Source of the DNA: Volvox africanus
Lineage: Eukaryota; Chlorophyta; Chlorophyceae; Chlamydomonadales; Volvocaceae
DNA: 64,000 nucleotides
Direction: 5' to 3'
NCBI GenBank assembly: GCA_030268105.1
Contig: BSDZ01000025.1
Coordinates: 1,812,001 to 1,876,000 of the forward strand
Both the position numbers and the translations under genes were made by a program. The notes under the pieces were generated by a model that was given only the letters and a program-made list of their open reading frames with translations, made no database searches and had not been told where the DNA came from. Shown here in pieces: positions 1-11,519 of the stretch. Each line of letters begins with the position of its first letter. Position 1 is the first letter of the stretch.

Positions 1-2436
1 ACGGTCCTATCATTTGGTTTGACTAATGCCCCTGCGACGTTTCAGGCGGTTATGGACCGAATGTTTAGGCCGTTTATCGACAGGTTCGTTGTTTGCTACC
101 TGGATGACATCTTGGTATATTCTAAGACGCGCGAGGAACACTTGGAGCATCTTCGGCTCGTGCTCGACGTTATGAGGCGGGAGCAATTGTTTGCTAAACG
201 CGCCAAATGCTTTTGGGCGCAGCCTCAGGTGGAAAATTTGGGCCACATTGTGTCGGCCACCGGTGTGAAGATGGACCCGCGGAAGGTCGCCGTGGTTCGC
301 GATTGGCCCGCGCCTCAGAACCTCACGGAACTGCGTAAGTTCCTTGGCTTGACCAATTATTTCCGAAAGTTCATTGAAAAATATTCCATCATTGCGGCCC
401 CGCTTACTAACTTAACTCGCAAAGGCGTTTTCGTTTCGCTCGAGTCGTGGACGTCGCAATGCCAGCGGGCATTCGAAGAGCTCAAACGAATCGTTGCCGA
501 AGATGTCACCCTTGCATTCCCTGATTACTCGTTGCCATTTCGTGTTGAGGTAGTGTCTGATGCCTCAATATTTGGAAGCGGCGCTGTATTGTTACAGGAA
601 GGGCGACCGATCGCCTTCACGAGTAAGAAATTTTCTGGTGCGGAGATTCGCTACACCACCGGGGAACAGGAGCTTCTGGCCGTGCTGCATGCTTTAAAGG
701 AATGGCGCTGTTACCTCGAGGGACGCCCGTTTACTTTAAAGACTGACCACAAGCCCCTAACGTTTTTGCAAAGCGTTCCGACGTTGAACCGCCGTCAAGC
801 TAGGTGGATGGAATATCTAGCTAGGTTCAACTGCACCTGGGAGTATATTTCTGGTAAATTGAATATTGCCGATGCTCTCAGTCGACATCCGTCGCTACAC
901 GCTGCAATTTTGGCAGCGCCCGTCGTGCGGCCGTGTAGCGAGGAGGTACCGATTGCGACGGACCTCATGGAGCGGTTGAAGGTTGCCTACAACGCAGACG
1001 CCTGGTTCGCGGACCCGGCTAATGTAGAAAACCTTCGCAAGCAGAATGGCCTTTGGCTACGGACGGAGGGTGCAGCTTCGCAAATCGTCGTTCCGAACGA
1101 CGACGCGCTACGCTACGACATCCTTGCACGGTTCCACGAGGACCCGTTAGCAGGACACCCTGGTAGCAAGCGATTGATCGACTTGGTGCAACGTTCCTTT
1201 TGGTGGCCTCGTTTGGCTAAGGATGCGGCGAACTTCGTCCAGACATGCAGTCTGTGCCAGCGCAATAAGGCTTTGTCCGGTAAGGGCCATGGGTTGTTGC
1301 AACCGTTGCCTGTCCCGGATGCGCCTTGGGAAAGTGTTTCCATGGACTTTGTAGTCGCGCTGCCCAAAACTGAGGGGGGATATGATGCGGTGTTCGTAAT
1401 GGTCGATCGTCTGACTAAGATGGTTCACCTAGCACCATGCACATCATCCTGCACGGCTGAGCAAACCGCACGTTTGTTTTTCGATAATGTGGTTCGGTTA
1501 CACGGGATTCCCAAAAATGTGATCTCGGACCGCGGTGGACAGTTCACGTCTAAGTTTTGGGAAGCGCTCTGCAAACTAGTTGGCATGCGCGTCAACCTGA
1601 GCACGGCGTATCACCCGCAGACTGATGGTCAAACCGAACGCACAAACCGCACGTTGGGTGATATGTTGCGCAATTATGCTGGTCGCACACCACTCGTCTG
1701 GGATACGTATTTGACTGCGGCAGAATTCGCGCTTAACAACGCTGTTAACCGCTCTACAGGCAAAAGTCCGTTCTTTCTCAACTATGGGTTTCATCCCGCG
1801 CTACCCGTGTGGCGTGAGTTGGAAGTGAACGTGCCTGCTGCTAAACTTTTTGCCAAGTCTTTTATGTCCCGAATCACAGACGCGAAGTCGTGTTTGGACG
1901 CGGCGCAGCAACGAACAACGGAATACTATAACAAATCTAAGCAGGATGTGACGTTTTCGGAAGGGCAACTCGTGTTGCTAAGCACCAAGAACTTGCGTTC
2001 CTTGGCCGACGGATCCCGAAAACTCTTACCCCGCTGGATTGGTCCGTATCCTGTCGTGCGCATGGTTGGGAATGTGGCTGTGGAGCTTGCATTGCCCACT
2101 GATATGACCATTCACCCCACGTTTCACGTATCGCTTGTTCGTCCGTATCGTGGTACGGAACCCGTCCCTGAGCCGGCTAACGCCCCCACAGCGATCGAAC
2201 CAGTTCCCGAGACCTGGATCGCTGGTAAACAGAAGTTTTACGATGTGGAGCGGGTGTTAGATTATCGCGCGCGTCGTGTGGGCCGACACCGACGTAAGCG
2301 AACAGTACACGAGTACTTGGTTAAGTGGACAGGGTATACCGACGAGCACAACTCATGGGAACCGGCACGCAACTTCTCACAGGACATGAAACCCCTGCTC
2401 GAAGAAGCCCGCAAACGTGCCACGCAAGCCCAATGA
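1..2436 (+). CDS. Pol polyprotein of copy A (partial): RT, RNase H, integrase, chromodomain
   Basis: The frame is open from base 1, so the protein enters the window in mid reverse transcriptase. The RT catalytic motif YLDD is encoded at 97-108. The RNase H section follows (SDAS, TDHKP and ADALSR signatures). The integrase then shows its HHCC zinc motif ending in CSLC, the D,D,E core (SMDF, SDRGG, and the E of QTERTNR), a GPY/F module (WIGPYPVV), and a C-terminal chromodomain (EYLVKWTGY...NSWEP). It is about 98% identical to the pol of copies B and D by eye. One odd change is VENLGHI where the other copies have VEYLGHI. No internal stop is seen in the visible part. Such a protein would copy the element RNA into DNA and integrate it, the chromodomain steering it to modified chromatin. 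Confidence 0.93.
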   Translation, partial: TVLSFGLTNAPATFQAVMDRMFRPFIDRFVVCYLDDILVYSKTREEHLEHLRLVLDVMRREQLFAKRAKCFWAQPQVENLGHIVSATGVKMDPRKVAVVRDWPAPQNLTELRKFLGLTNYFRKFIEKYSIIAAPLTNLTRKGVFVSLESWTSQCQRAFEELKRIVAEDVTLAFPDYSLPFRVEVVSDASIFGSGAVLLQEGRPIAFTSKKFSGAEIRYTTGEQELLAVLHALKEWRCYLEGRPFTLKTDHKPLTFLQSVPTLNRRQARWMEYLARFNCTWEYISGKLNIADALSRHPSLHAAILAAPVVRPCSEEVPIATDLMERLKVAYNADAWFADPANVENLRKQNGLWLRTEGAASQIVVPNDDALRYDILARFHEDPLAGHPGSKRLIDLVQRSFWWPRLAKDAANFVQTCSLCQRNKALSGKGHGLLQPLPVPDAPWESVSMDFVVALPKTEGGYDAVFVMVDRLTKMVHLAPCTSSCTAEQTARLFFDNVVRLHGIPKNVISDRGGQFTSKFWEALCKLVGMRVNLSTAYHPQTDGQTERTNRTLGDMLRNYAGRTPLVWDTYLTAAEFALNNAVNRSTGKSPFFLNYGFHPALPVWRELEVNVPAAKLFAKSFMSRITDAKSCLDAAQQRTTEYYNKSKQDVTFSEGQLVLLSTKNLRSLADGSRKLLPRWIGPYPVVRMVGNVAVELALPTDMTIHPTFHVSLVRPYRGTEPVPEPANAPTAIEPVPETWIAGKQKFYDVERVLDYRARRVGRHRRKRTVHEYLVKWTGYTDEHNSWEPARNFSQDMKPLLEEARKRATQAQ

Positions 2437-2480
2437 CCCCTGCAGTCGATGCTGTATGATGCAGCGAGGACGCTGCATAC

Positions 2481-2491
2481 AGGAGGGGGGA
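2481..2491 (+). other. Polypurine tract of copy A
   Basis: An 11-base run of G and A, four bases before the LTR start at 2496. It is the expected primer for plus-strand DNA synthesis and is repeated at the same place in copies B, C, D, F and G. Confidence 0.8.
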
Positions 2492-2495
2492 TAAT

Positions 2496-3319
2496 TGTTG
2501 TGCTACGGTTCATTTTCCGCCGACGCGTAGGTCGACGCGATCCTACGAGGCGAAGTGCTTTTGTGATGAACGCATTACACATGAATGAATCTGCATGATA
2601 TAAATGTATTCGCATACATTTATATATGCATCTGGCATGTTGTCATTATCCATCGCGACATCGCATCATGGCAAATCCGCCCAGCATGCATGGATGACCG
2701 AATCATTGAAGTGCGCATTATGCTCGTGCTACGAAACGATAAGTAATATTATCTGATATAATATTACTTCATTTAAGCACACGTTGAGAGCGCCGCACTC
2801 GTCGCGATACATGCCCTGCAACCGGATATCGTTATCCGGACCCTTGCATCATGCGAATGCCGGAAAGGCTTATACGTTGTTATGCGTAGACATCGCCTAG
2901 ACGCAGTAGGGTTGTCACATCTAGGATCGGCCTCCTAATGTGAATCGTACGGCACTGCGATGCTGCGAGTATAACAGATGCGAGGACGGCTAAGCTAGAC
3001 AAGACATTCGATACCGGAGAACACTCGTGTGTTCTATATTACTATTGCTATACACTATTCTACTTAGCCTGAGCTAAGCCTGAACTTCGCTAATCACCAC
3101 CGCGTGATGATTGCTCGCTCCCGGCGCTGACGGCGATTTCGTCCATTGCATCGTTCTGACCCGTAAGACTGTAAGTTATATCTCTCTTCGTCTTGAAGTC
3201 TTCCGCTGTCTCTGTTTGCTCTCGCTTGCCTTGCTGTACTTGCAAGTGCTCGCGCATCGGTGTCGATAGTCTTCAGACGTGCAGATACTTATGAGCAAAC
3301 GCGAACGAGAGGTACAACA
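2496..3319 (+). mobile_element. 3' LTR of copy A (LTR1, 824 bp)
   Basis: It begins TGTTGTGC and ends GTACAACA, giving the short inverted ends TGTTGT/ACAACA shared by all LTRs here. It contains the palindromes seen in every LTR1, including CCGGATA-TCGT-TATCCGG and GAACAC-TCGT-GTGTTC. Confidence 0.92.
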
Positions 3320-3629
3320 CGATGCAATGGACGAAATCGCCGTCAGCGCCGGAAGCAAGCAATCATCACGCGGCGGTGATAAGTGAAGTTCAGGCTTAGC
3401 TCGGGCTAAGTAGAAGAGCGTTTAATAATAATGTTGAACACACGAGTGTTCTCCAGTATCAAATGTTTTGTCTTACTTAGCCATCCTCGCATCTGTTATA
3501 CTCGCAGCATCACGACGCCGTATGACTCACACTAGGAGGCCGATCCTAAGTGTGACAACCCTACTGCGCATAGGCGATGTTCACGTATAACAACCAATAA
3601 GCCTTTTGCGCATTCGCATGATGCAAGGG
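3320..3629 (-). mobile_element. LTR1 remnant, minus strand, split by copy A
   Basis: The sequence matches the reverse complement of LTR1 from about base 167 to base 478 of the minus-strand orientation (compare the solo LTR at 45583-46403). The left side was separated by the insertion of copy A. The right side stops within GATGCAAGGG, exactly where telomere-type repeats begin. It is probably the former 3' LTR of the minus-strand copy E. Confidence 0.85.
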
Positions 3630-3679
3630 TTTTAGGGTTTTAGGGTTTTAGGGTTTTAGGGTTTTAGTAAAAACCCTAA
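3626..3679 (+). repeat. Telomere-type repeats in head-to-head arrangement
   Basis: Four perfect TTTTAGGG units (3630-3661) are preceded by AGGG and followed by TTTTAG, then TA, then AAAACCCTAA (3670-3679), which is the same repeat on the opposite strand. TTTTAGGG is the telomere repeat known from Chlamydomonas and relatives. The G-rich run abuts a broken LTR at AAGGG and the C-rich piece abuts a broken pol. The layout is that of a very short telomere-to-telomere junction, or of filler added at a break. Confidence 0.8.
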
Positions 3680-5600
3680 GCGAGGTCCGTCGCGATCGAC
3701 ACCTCCTCGTCACGCGGTTGCAAGACAGGCGCTGCCAAAATTGCAGCGTGTAGCGACGGATGTCGACTGAGAGCATCGGCAATATTAAGTTTACCGGCAA
3801 TGTACTCCCAGGTGCAGTCGAACCTAGCTAGGTATTCCATCCACCTAGCCTGACGGCGGTTCAACGTTGGAACGCTTTGCAAAAACGTTAGGGGCTTGTG
3901 GTCAGTCTTTAAAGTAAATGGGCGTCCCTCGAGGTAACAGCGCCATTCCTTTAAAGCATGCAGCACGGCCAGAAGCTCCTGTTCCCCGGTGGTGTAGTGA
4001 ATCTCCGCACCAGAAAACTTCTTACTCGTGAAGGCGATCGGTCGCCCTTCCTGTAACAATACAGCGCCGCTTCCAAACACTGAGGCATCAGACACAACCT
4101 CCACACGAAACGGCAATGAGTAGTCAGGGAATGCGAGGGTAACATCTTTGGCAACGGTTCGCTTGAGCTCTTCGAATGCCCGCTGGCATTGCGACGTCCA
4201 CGACTCGAGCGAAACGAAAATGCCTTTGCGAGTTAAGTTTGTAAGCGGGGCCGCAATTATGGAATATTTTTCAATGAACTTTCGGAAATAATTGGTCAAG
4301 CCAAGGAACTTACGCAGCTCTGTGAGGTTCTGAGGCGCGGGCCAATCGCAAACCACGGCGACCTTCCGCGGGTCCATCTTCACACCGGTGGCCGACACAA
4401 TGTGGCCCAAATACTCCACCTGAGGCTGTGCCCAAAAGCATTTGGCGCGTTTAGCAAACAATTGCTCCCGCCTCATCACATCGAGCACAAGCCGAAGATG
4501 CTCCAAGTGCTTCTCGCGCGTTTTAGAGTAAACCAAGATGTTATCCAGGTAGCAAACAACGAACCTGTCGATAAACGGCCTAAACATGCGGTCCATAACC
4601 GCCTGAAACGTCGCAGAGGCATTAGTCAACCCAAACGATAGGACCGTATACTCGAAGTGACCGAAGGGAGCCCGAAAAGTGGTTTTCGGGATATCAGAGG
4701 CAGCGATGCGAATCTGATTATAGCCCTGTTGTAGGAAATCGAGGAAAAATAAGCCGAGCCCTTCAGCTTATCCAACAGGTCGTCAACGCGTGGCAAAGGG
4801 TAGCGATTCTTCACTGTGCTCGCATTCAACCCCCGATAATCGATGCACATGCGCAAGGTCCCATCCTTCTTACCGACAAACAAAATCGGTGCAGAATACG
4901 GGGATGTGCTGGGGCGTATCATACCCTTTGCAAGCAAATCCGTCACCTGGCGCTTCACCTCATCCAGCTTCAATGGACTCAACCTGTACATTGGCCGGGC
5001 CACAGGCTGCACTCCAGGTACGAGAGGGATTGTGTGATCAACAGGACGCATAGGTGGCAGCCCAGGGATATCTTTGAAGACGTCCTCATACTGCAACAGT
5101 AGGGCCTCAACCTCAGGATCCACAGAAGTCTGCACGGTAGTGGCACTGCAGCCCACCCGTGGCCTCAAAAGCAGTCCATGGGCACCCTTCCGTAACAAAC
5201 GGACAGCTTCCTTACGCCCGACTAACTCGGGTTTTGCTCGCATGGCCATTGTGGTCACAGCGAAATTAACCATAGGCACCGCTTCAGCTTTGCCCCAGCG
5301 CATTCACCTCTGCGACAGAGATGAAGTCGTCGCTGGCACCGGTGTCAACGAGTGCCTTCAGAGTACGGCCATTTAAACCGATCTGAACCACCGGGACACG
5401 GTTATCTATGAGCGACTGCCCAGCAGATAACGTCAGTGCACTCAGGGCGGGTTCGGAACTTACGGAACCCTCATCAGGAGCTTCGTACCAAACGTCAACC
5501 GAGTAGGATGTCCCTGGCCACGGAGCCAGCGTACCCTCCCAATCCACACCGTTAAACAAAACGGTGCCCGGCTCGAACCAGTGGACACACCGCATACCCC
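3676..5600 (-). pseudogene. Pol remnant of copy E: damaged protease, RT, partial RNase H
   Basis: From 5595 down, the frame encodes the segment before protease, then [11 protein letters not shown] deletion of roughly 300 bp follows near 5295, between runs of CCCC, removing the rest of the protease domain. The RT starts intact but a one-base deletion near 4735 shifts the frame just after YFSS. A second open stretch (3676-4629) resumes at the TNASATF motif and runs to the RNase H ADALSR motif, ending in a stop created by the telomere-like sequence (CTA at 3676-3678). The RT active site reads YLDN, not YLDD, so a catalytic aspartate is lost. It cannot make a working enzyme. Confidence 0.9.
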
Positions 5601-6034
5601 TCCGGGTCCGGGTCCGGGTCCAGGGGTGGGCAACTGTAAGCGTTGTGCCCAGTCCAGGGTTGTAAAAGTGCGTTCACACCCGATGAACCCGGGCAATGAT
5701 GCCGTGAGAAGAAGCAAGGCAGCTGCGCGTTGATATGCGAGGCAAATAAGTCCACGTCATGCGGACCAAAACGGTTCTCAATAAGCTGAAAAAGGTGAGG
5801 GTGCAAACGATAATCATCCCGATCTATCCAACGAGAAGCTGCATCTGCCTCATTCTCCGCACTATTTACCCGTTCCACCTGGAGGATAATGCTATGTTCC
5901 TGCAGGAAACTCCATAAACACCTCATCTCCTCATGCAAACACGGGGACCTAGAAGACAGACGTCCCGAAACTGCCTGCGTGCAAGTGTTATCCTCCCTGA
6001 TAAGCACAACCCGCTGGGTGACATAAGGAAGAAA
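5601..6034 (-). mobile_element. Fragment of a DIRS-type retroelement (RNase H region) inside copy E
   Basis: This 434-bp segment has no counterpart in the other copies and replaces about ten bases of pol. Read on the minus strand it is open and encodes a typical tail of a DIRS/Ngaro-like RNase H: a DN motif (REDNTCTQAV), then NSAENEADAASRW, then the post-RNase H signature with FGPHDVDLFASHINAQLP and a final alanine-to-tryptophan stretch (NALLQPW). DIRS elements use a tyrosine recombinase instead of an integrase. No recombinase, RT or terminal repeat is present, so this is only a fragment. A short GGGTCC triplet-like repeat lies at its left edge. Confidence 0.75.
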
Positions 6035-6407
6035 CCTCTGCCTTGCGCCGACAGAAAGCAGGGAGTAATACACATGCGGCGGTGCCCGGATATTGACGCC
6101 TACATCTCCTGTATACGGCAAACTGTTCCGACATCTCACGCAGAGACGAGGGGATGAACAAAACCACGTGGTTTGACAGATCGATAGACGACAGGGGACG
6201 GCGTGGTGTAAACAGATTACACAACGGATCGAAGCAGAGAAGTCCCGTGCGTCCGTCAAGCGTGATGCGTCGTGCAATGACTCGCTCGATGTGTCCAAGT
6301 ACGCAAGGCAACAATGCCTTCATGGCTGGCCGTAAGGATGACCACCGACCACGTGTTAGTTCAGAAATCCTGGGTGGTGCCCCCTCCGCAGGAACCCGGG
6401 CAAACCC
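6035..6407 (-). pseudogene. Pol N-terminal segment of copy E
   Basis: It matches the start of pol in copies B and D, from the codons just after the gag UAG to the RRKAE stretch before protease. No enzymatic motif is recognisable in this segment in any copy. It is separated from the rest of pol E by the DIRS fragment. Confidence 0.82.
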
Positions 6408-6860
6408 CTATTTCGGCTGGGGTACAAACGGCGGCAGCAACGGGCAATCCTTGGTAGGATGGCTCTCCACGCACCGTAGACAAACATTGGCCGCTTTCCG
6501 ACGCTCGAACTCGGAACGATTGCAATTCCATTTTGGCATCAACGGGTCATCCACGCGAGTCAGCTTTGCATTTGGGTCAGAGCGCTGTGCGGCTGCCGTC
6601 GACGGCGCACCACCACGCTTCCTGCTCTTAGCTGGGTCCGAGCTCGGACCTGCTCCTCCTGACCCGTGGACACCTGAGCTAGCACCCCCGCGCGCCTTGC
6701 GTTGCCGGTTGCTGCGTCGCGTCGCGGCAGTAGGCGCAGGGCGGGTAGCTCCAAGTTCCTGGTCCAGAGCCACAGCTTCCCCAAGCGGATCCTGCACTTG
6801 CACGGCATTTGCACGAGGGGCAGACTTGACTTCTTCTTCACCAGCAAGGAGTCGTACCTC
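6408..6860 (-). pseudogene. Gag C-terminal part of copy E with CCHC knuckle
   Basis: It encodes the basic, Ala/Gly/Ser-rich linker and the zinc knuckle CLRC...H...C (spacing CX2CX3HX4C), ending at a UAG (complement of 6408-6410) followed by GGG, as in copies B and D. The N-terminal capsid-like part is missing: the match ends near 6860 at the LLAGEEE residues. The nucleocapsid part would bind element RNA. The copy is truncated and not functional by itself. Confidence 0.87.
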
Positions 6861-8016
<1,156 letters not shown>

Positions 8017-9250
8017 GGGATTGCCCGGATTGATGTGGAGTTGATTCCACCCGGAATGCTGAACAAACGTGTAGTTGGTGGTCGTTTGTATGACCAGCTA
8101 TGAAGGCATTATTGTCTTCTGGTCCTTGAAAAGTACCGTTATGTTCATCCCCTCATCTCTATGTGAGCTGTTTGTACAGCTTACTTTGTACAGGAGTACA
8201 TGTCAATATCCAGACACCGCTGCATGTGTTTTGCTCCCTGCCTATAGCCAGCGCAAGGTTGAGGCTCTGCTAAAGGGTATGTAGCGTGTCTCCTGGTTCG
8301 CACCGGGCACCGTGCTGTTTGATGGTGTGGATATGGAGGGAATGCCAGTTCCGTTGCCCGGACTGCCCTTTTCTGCTGATGTTTGGTATGAACCTCCTGC
8401 TGAGGGCTTTTGCTAGTTTACAGCCCGCCCTGGGAGTTCCGCTGTTGTCCGCAAAGTCGGTTCCAACATGTGATTGTGTCCCAGTTATTCAGGTCGGTCT
8501 TGCTGGCCGTATGCTGAAGGCACTTGCCGTTCCATAGATGACTTCACCTATTATGCAGAGGTGAATGCAGTGGGATGCCCCCACAGTCGTCGGATTGGGT
8601 ACAGGTTTCTCTCATGTATGGGAGTAAATGTCCCGTTGCTGGGCAGGAATACTCTGAACCCGTTGATAGGTCCTCTGCGTGTTGTGACCGGTCCGTACGT
8701 GCTGAAAATCTTGCTGACACTGCGCCGTACGTATTGGGGTCTTTGACATTACTGTAGTACCATGCGCGCTTCGACATTGCAGTCTGCCACCCTTATGCAA
8801 AGGGGACTCTGTCGAAGGGTACCAGATGTCACACGAGAGGGGGGCAGAGCTGAGGCGGTGCCTATGGTTAACTTTGCTGCGACCGCAACGGGCGTGCAAA
8901 CTGAACCCAAGCCAGTCATGCGTGAGGGAGCTGTTCGTATGCCACGACAGGGTGCCCATGGACTGCTTGTGAGGCCTCGGTTGCATTTGCAATGCCACCA
9001 CCGCGCAGACTTCTGTGGATCCTGAGATCGAAGCCTTGCTGCAAGGACATGTGAACATCTTTCATGATGTCCCTGTAGTATCCTGAGGTATCTACGGGTC
9101 GTGTCAAAGATTGGACCGCCGACGGTCATCTTTTGATCGGGCCTTTGTAGGCCGACACAACAGTACCTGAAGCATAACCTGTTGCACGACCCATGTACAG
9201 GTTGAGTCCACTACGATGGACGAAATGCAGTGCCAGGCGACTGATTTGCC
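8017..9250 (+). pseudogene. Pol N-terminal and protease remnant of copy G
   Basis: Several frames together match the pol N-terminus, the protease neighbourhood (DDFTYYAEVNAVG, with the DTG itself lost) and the segment before RT ([10 protein letters not shown]..., QGAHGLLVRPR). Stops and frameshifts occur about every 100-200 bp. Near 9250 the sequence jumps from the start of RT to the end of integrase. Confidence 0.8.
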
Positions 9251-9586
9251 TGCTAGGGGTATGCTTCACCCCACGTTCCATGTATCCCTCGTATGCCTTA
9301 CTGTGGTACGGAACCTGCCCCTGAGCTTGCTAACACCCCTGCAGCGGTTTAACCAGTCCCGGAGACCTGGATCGCTGGTAAACAGAAGGTTTACAACGTG
9401 GAGCGGGTGTTAGCTTATCGTACTTGCCGTGTGGGCCGACACCGGCGTAAGCGGACAATGCACGAGTATCAAGTCAAGTGGACTGGGTATTCAAGCGAGC
9501 ATAACTCATGGGAGCCGGCACGTAACTTTTCGCCGGATATGAAGCCCCTATTGGAGGAAGCTCGTCTACGTGGCACACAGATCTAA
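9251..9586 (+). pseudogene. Integrase C-terminus and chromodomain of copy G
   Basis: After the internal deletion the sequence resumes at the HPTFHVSLV residues, passes a shifted stretch, and then reads open from about 9398 to the stop at 9584-9586. It encodes a well-preserved chromodomain (HEYQVKWTGY...[10 protein letters not shown]). Without RT and the integrase core it is non-functional. Confidence 0.85.
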
Positions 9587-9633
9587 TGATATTTGCAGTC
9601 GATGCTGTCCGATGCAGCGAGGATGCAGCAAAT

Positions 9634-9644
9634 GGGAGGGGGGA
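9634..9644 (+). other. Polypurine tract of copy G
   Basis: Same 11-base purine run as in family 1, four bases before the LTR at 9649. Confidence 0.75.
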
Positions 9645-9648
9645 TAAT

Positions 9649-10463
9649 TGTTGTACGCCGGTTCGATCCCTGTTCATACCGAAGTAGGCCGCAACACATT
9701 TGAGCATTATGAAGCATGATATAATCACATTAGCTTGATATATTCGAGTACATCTAGCTAATCAGGCACGTTGCATTACCATCTACGACATCACGCTGTC
9801 GGCCAACATGTTTGACTCGAGGCTGATAATTAATGCGCGATCTATCTGTTGGCATAATATCCCACGTAATAATACTTTAAATATTATTACCTCATTTACG
9901 TCATAAACCATACGCGTATGTGAGAATGCGACGATCGTGATGGTTGGGTCGGCAACCGAATATCGATATTCAGACCTTCGCATATTGCATGCGTTGCATC
10001 CATTAATATCACGGATTACGCGGTATTTAGAATAGTGCTACGAAGGTACTCACACTTGAGATCGAAATCCAGTGAGACCTGTACTGCACATGGGTATCGC
10101 GACGTGGTAGGTGCGAGGACGGCCGCCTAGAGACCGAAGTCGGCTCGACGCTACTTTGGATCAAGTACTCGTGTACTTAACATAATCTAATTCGGATATA
10201 TACGTTTAATGCATTTATATTCGGCCTGAGCTATTCCAGCATAGCATCTTCAGCCGGATGATGAATATTGCCCACGGGGTCTGACGGCAGACTACCATTC
10301 TGTAATCAAAGACTATTGTAAGTTGAATCTTTCCTTGTTATTGAGTCTTCCACTATCATCTTACTCGCATTGAATCGCCTTGCTTTTCGTAAGCACGGTG
10401 CACGCGTAGCTAACATCCAGACGTGCAGATTCAGTGCATGATTGAAGAAGGAAGGATACAACA
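9649..10463 (+). mobile_element. 3' LTR of copy G (LTR2, 815 bp)
   Basis: It begins TGTTGTACGCCGG and ends GATACAACA. It aligns along its whole length with the 5' LTR of copy K (16124-16937) and only weakly with LTR1, but keeps the same ends and the same hairpin layout, including AAGTAC-TCGT-GTACTT. Confidence 0.9.
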
Positions 10464-10944
10464 ACCTGCACGTCTAAGTGTTACCTACAAGTGCATCGTG
10501 CTTACGAACAGTAAGACACTCCAGTGCGAGCAACGTGACAGTAGAAGACTTATATATAAGGAAAGATTCAACTTACAATGATCTTCGATTGCAAAGTAGA
10601 AGTCTGCTGTCAGACCCCGCGGGCAGCGTTCATCATACGGCTGGAAATGATATGCTGGAATAATAAATGAGTAAAACGTATGTATGGGAATTAGACTGAG
10701 TTAAGTACGCGAGTACTTAATCCAAACTAGCATTGAGCCGACTTGGGTCTCTAGGCAGCCGTCCTCACACCTATCACGCTCGCGATACCAATGTGCAGTA
10801 CAAGTCTCACTGGATCCCGATCTCAAGTGTGAGTACTATCACAGCACTGTCCTAAATATCGCGTATTTCGTGATATTAATGGATGCAACGTATGCAGTGT
10901 GCAAAGGTCTGAATATCGGTATTCAGTTGCCGACTGTTGCCGAC
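10464..10944 (-). mobile_element. LTR2 fragment, minus strand
   Basis: Reverse complement of LTR2, lacking about the first 35 bases of that orientation and stopping at GTTGCCGAC, which is then repeated. The stem AAGTAC/GTACTT is kept while its loop has changed to GCGA. Confidence 0.82.
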
Positions 10945-11013
10945 TATTGAGCATGATATAAGCATATTAGCATGATATATTCGAATATATCTAGCTAATG
11001 TAGCACGCTGCAT
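10945..11013 (+). mobile_element. LTR2 fragment, plus strand
   Basis: About 70 bp matching LTR2 from near base 50 to base 125 (TTGAGCATGATATAA... CTAGCTAATG...). It is joined on its right to an LTR3 piece. Confidence 0.7.
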
Positions 11014-11439
11014 TGGTTATACCATTACTTCCATGCTGGCATGATCGACACATAGGTGTGAGAAGTGCTATAACCACAGTGGTTAGTTGGCCATTCATTG
11101 ATACTTGGCCATTCATTGATACTTGGCCATTCACATTGAACAAATGCCGGGAAGGCTTGTGTATGATAAATATACTGCATGCGAATAGAATATCGTTGAT
11201 ACGTCTGCTAGGGCTTATCACACTTGTGGATGGACGATCTGGTGTGATATGTACCGTGTATCGGTATCACAAGAAGATTACATGCAAGAACGGCCGGATA
11301 GCATAAGCTTTTACCGAGCTCTTATCGGATTATTGTCAATATTATCATACTGAACTATATTACACTGTGATTGGCCCGAGCCAAGCCTGAGCATTGAGAG
11401 CCGGTTAGATGATGATCGCCTGGTGTCGGTTCTGATAGC

Positions 11440-11484
<45 letters not shown>

Positions 11485-11519
11485 TCGCACCTTTTTGACT
11501 GTAAGTGGTAGCCTTTTCG
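11012..11519 (+). mobile_element. LTR3 fragment, plus strand, interrupted by copy F
   Basis: Reverse complement of the part of LTR3 found in every unit of the array further right, from GGTTATACCATTAC to GCCTTTTCG. It includes the 18-bp TTGGCCATTCATTGATAC tandem repeat and an (AC)n tract at 11442-11480. Copy F begins at 11520. It shows that LTR3 also exists outside the array. Confidence 0.85.

Larger units (their letters stand above)
1..3319 (+). mobile_element. Ty3/gypsy chromovirus copy A (family 1), 3' part
   Basis: This is the 3' portion of a family-1 chromovirus whose 5' part lies outside the window. It holds an open pol frame, a purine-rich tract (2481-2491) and a complete 3' LTR (2496-3319). 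The LTR ends in ACAACA and is followed directly by sequence matching the interior of a minus-strand LTR of the same family, so copy A inserted into an older LTR. The expected right-hand 5-bp target duplication would be CGATG (3320-3324), but its partner is out of view. Confidence 0.93.
3680..6860 (-). mobile_element. Chromovirus copy E (family 1, older subtype), broken at both ends
   Basis: A minus-strand element body without a full LTR. Reading from high to low coordinates it holds the gag C-terminus, the gag stop, the pol N-terminus, a foreign DIRS fragment (5601-6034), a shortened protease region, RT and most of RNase H. It ends at 3680 against the telomere-like repeats and lacks integrase. 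At its gag side it stops at about 6860. It shares many residues with copy F against A, B and D (for example TREKH, RTVAKDV, FDCTWEYIAGKL), so E and F form a subtype. Confidence 0.85.

Noticed and set aside
1113..1367. Antisense frames inside pol
   Set aside because: They are shadows of the strongly coding opposite strand and repeat in each pol copy only because the copies are near identical.
3626..3679. A true chromosome end
   Set aside because: The repeats are few and flanked on both sides by retroelement sequence, so the site is internal.
5552..6298. A single 248-residue minus-strand gene
   Set aside because: It is an accidental chimera of out-of-frame pol sequence with the DIRS fragment; only the middle part resembles a known protein.
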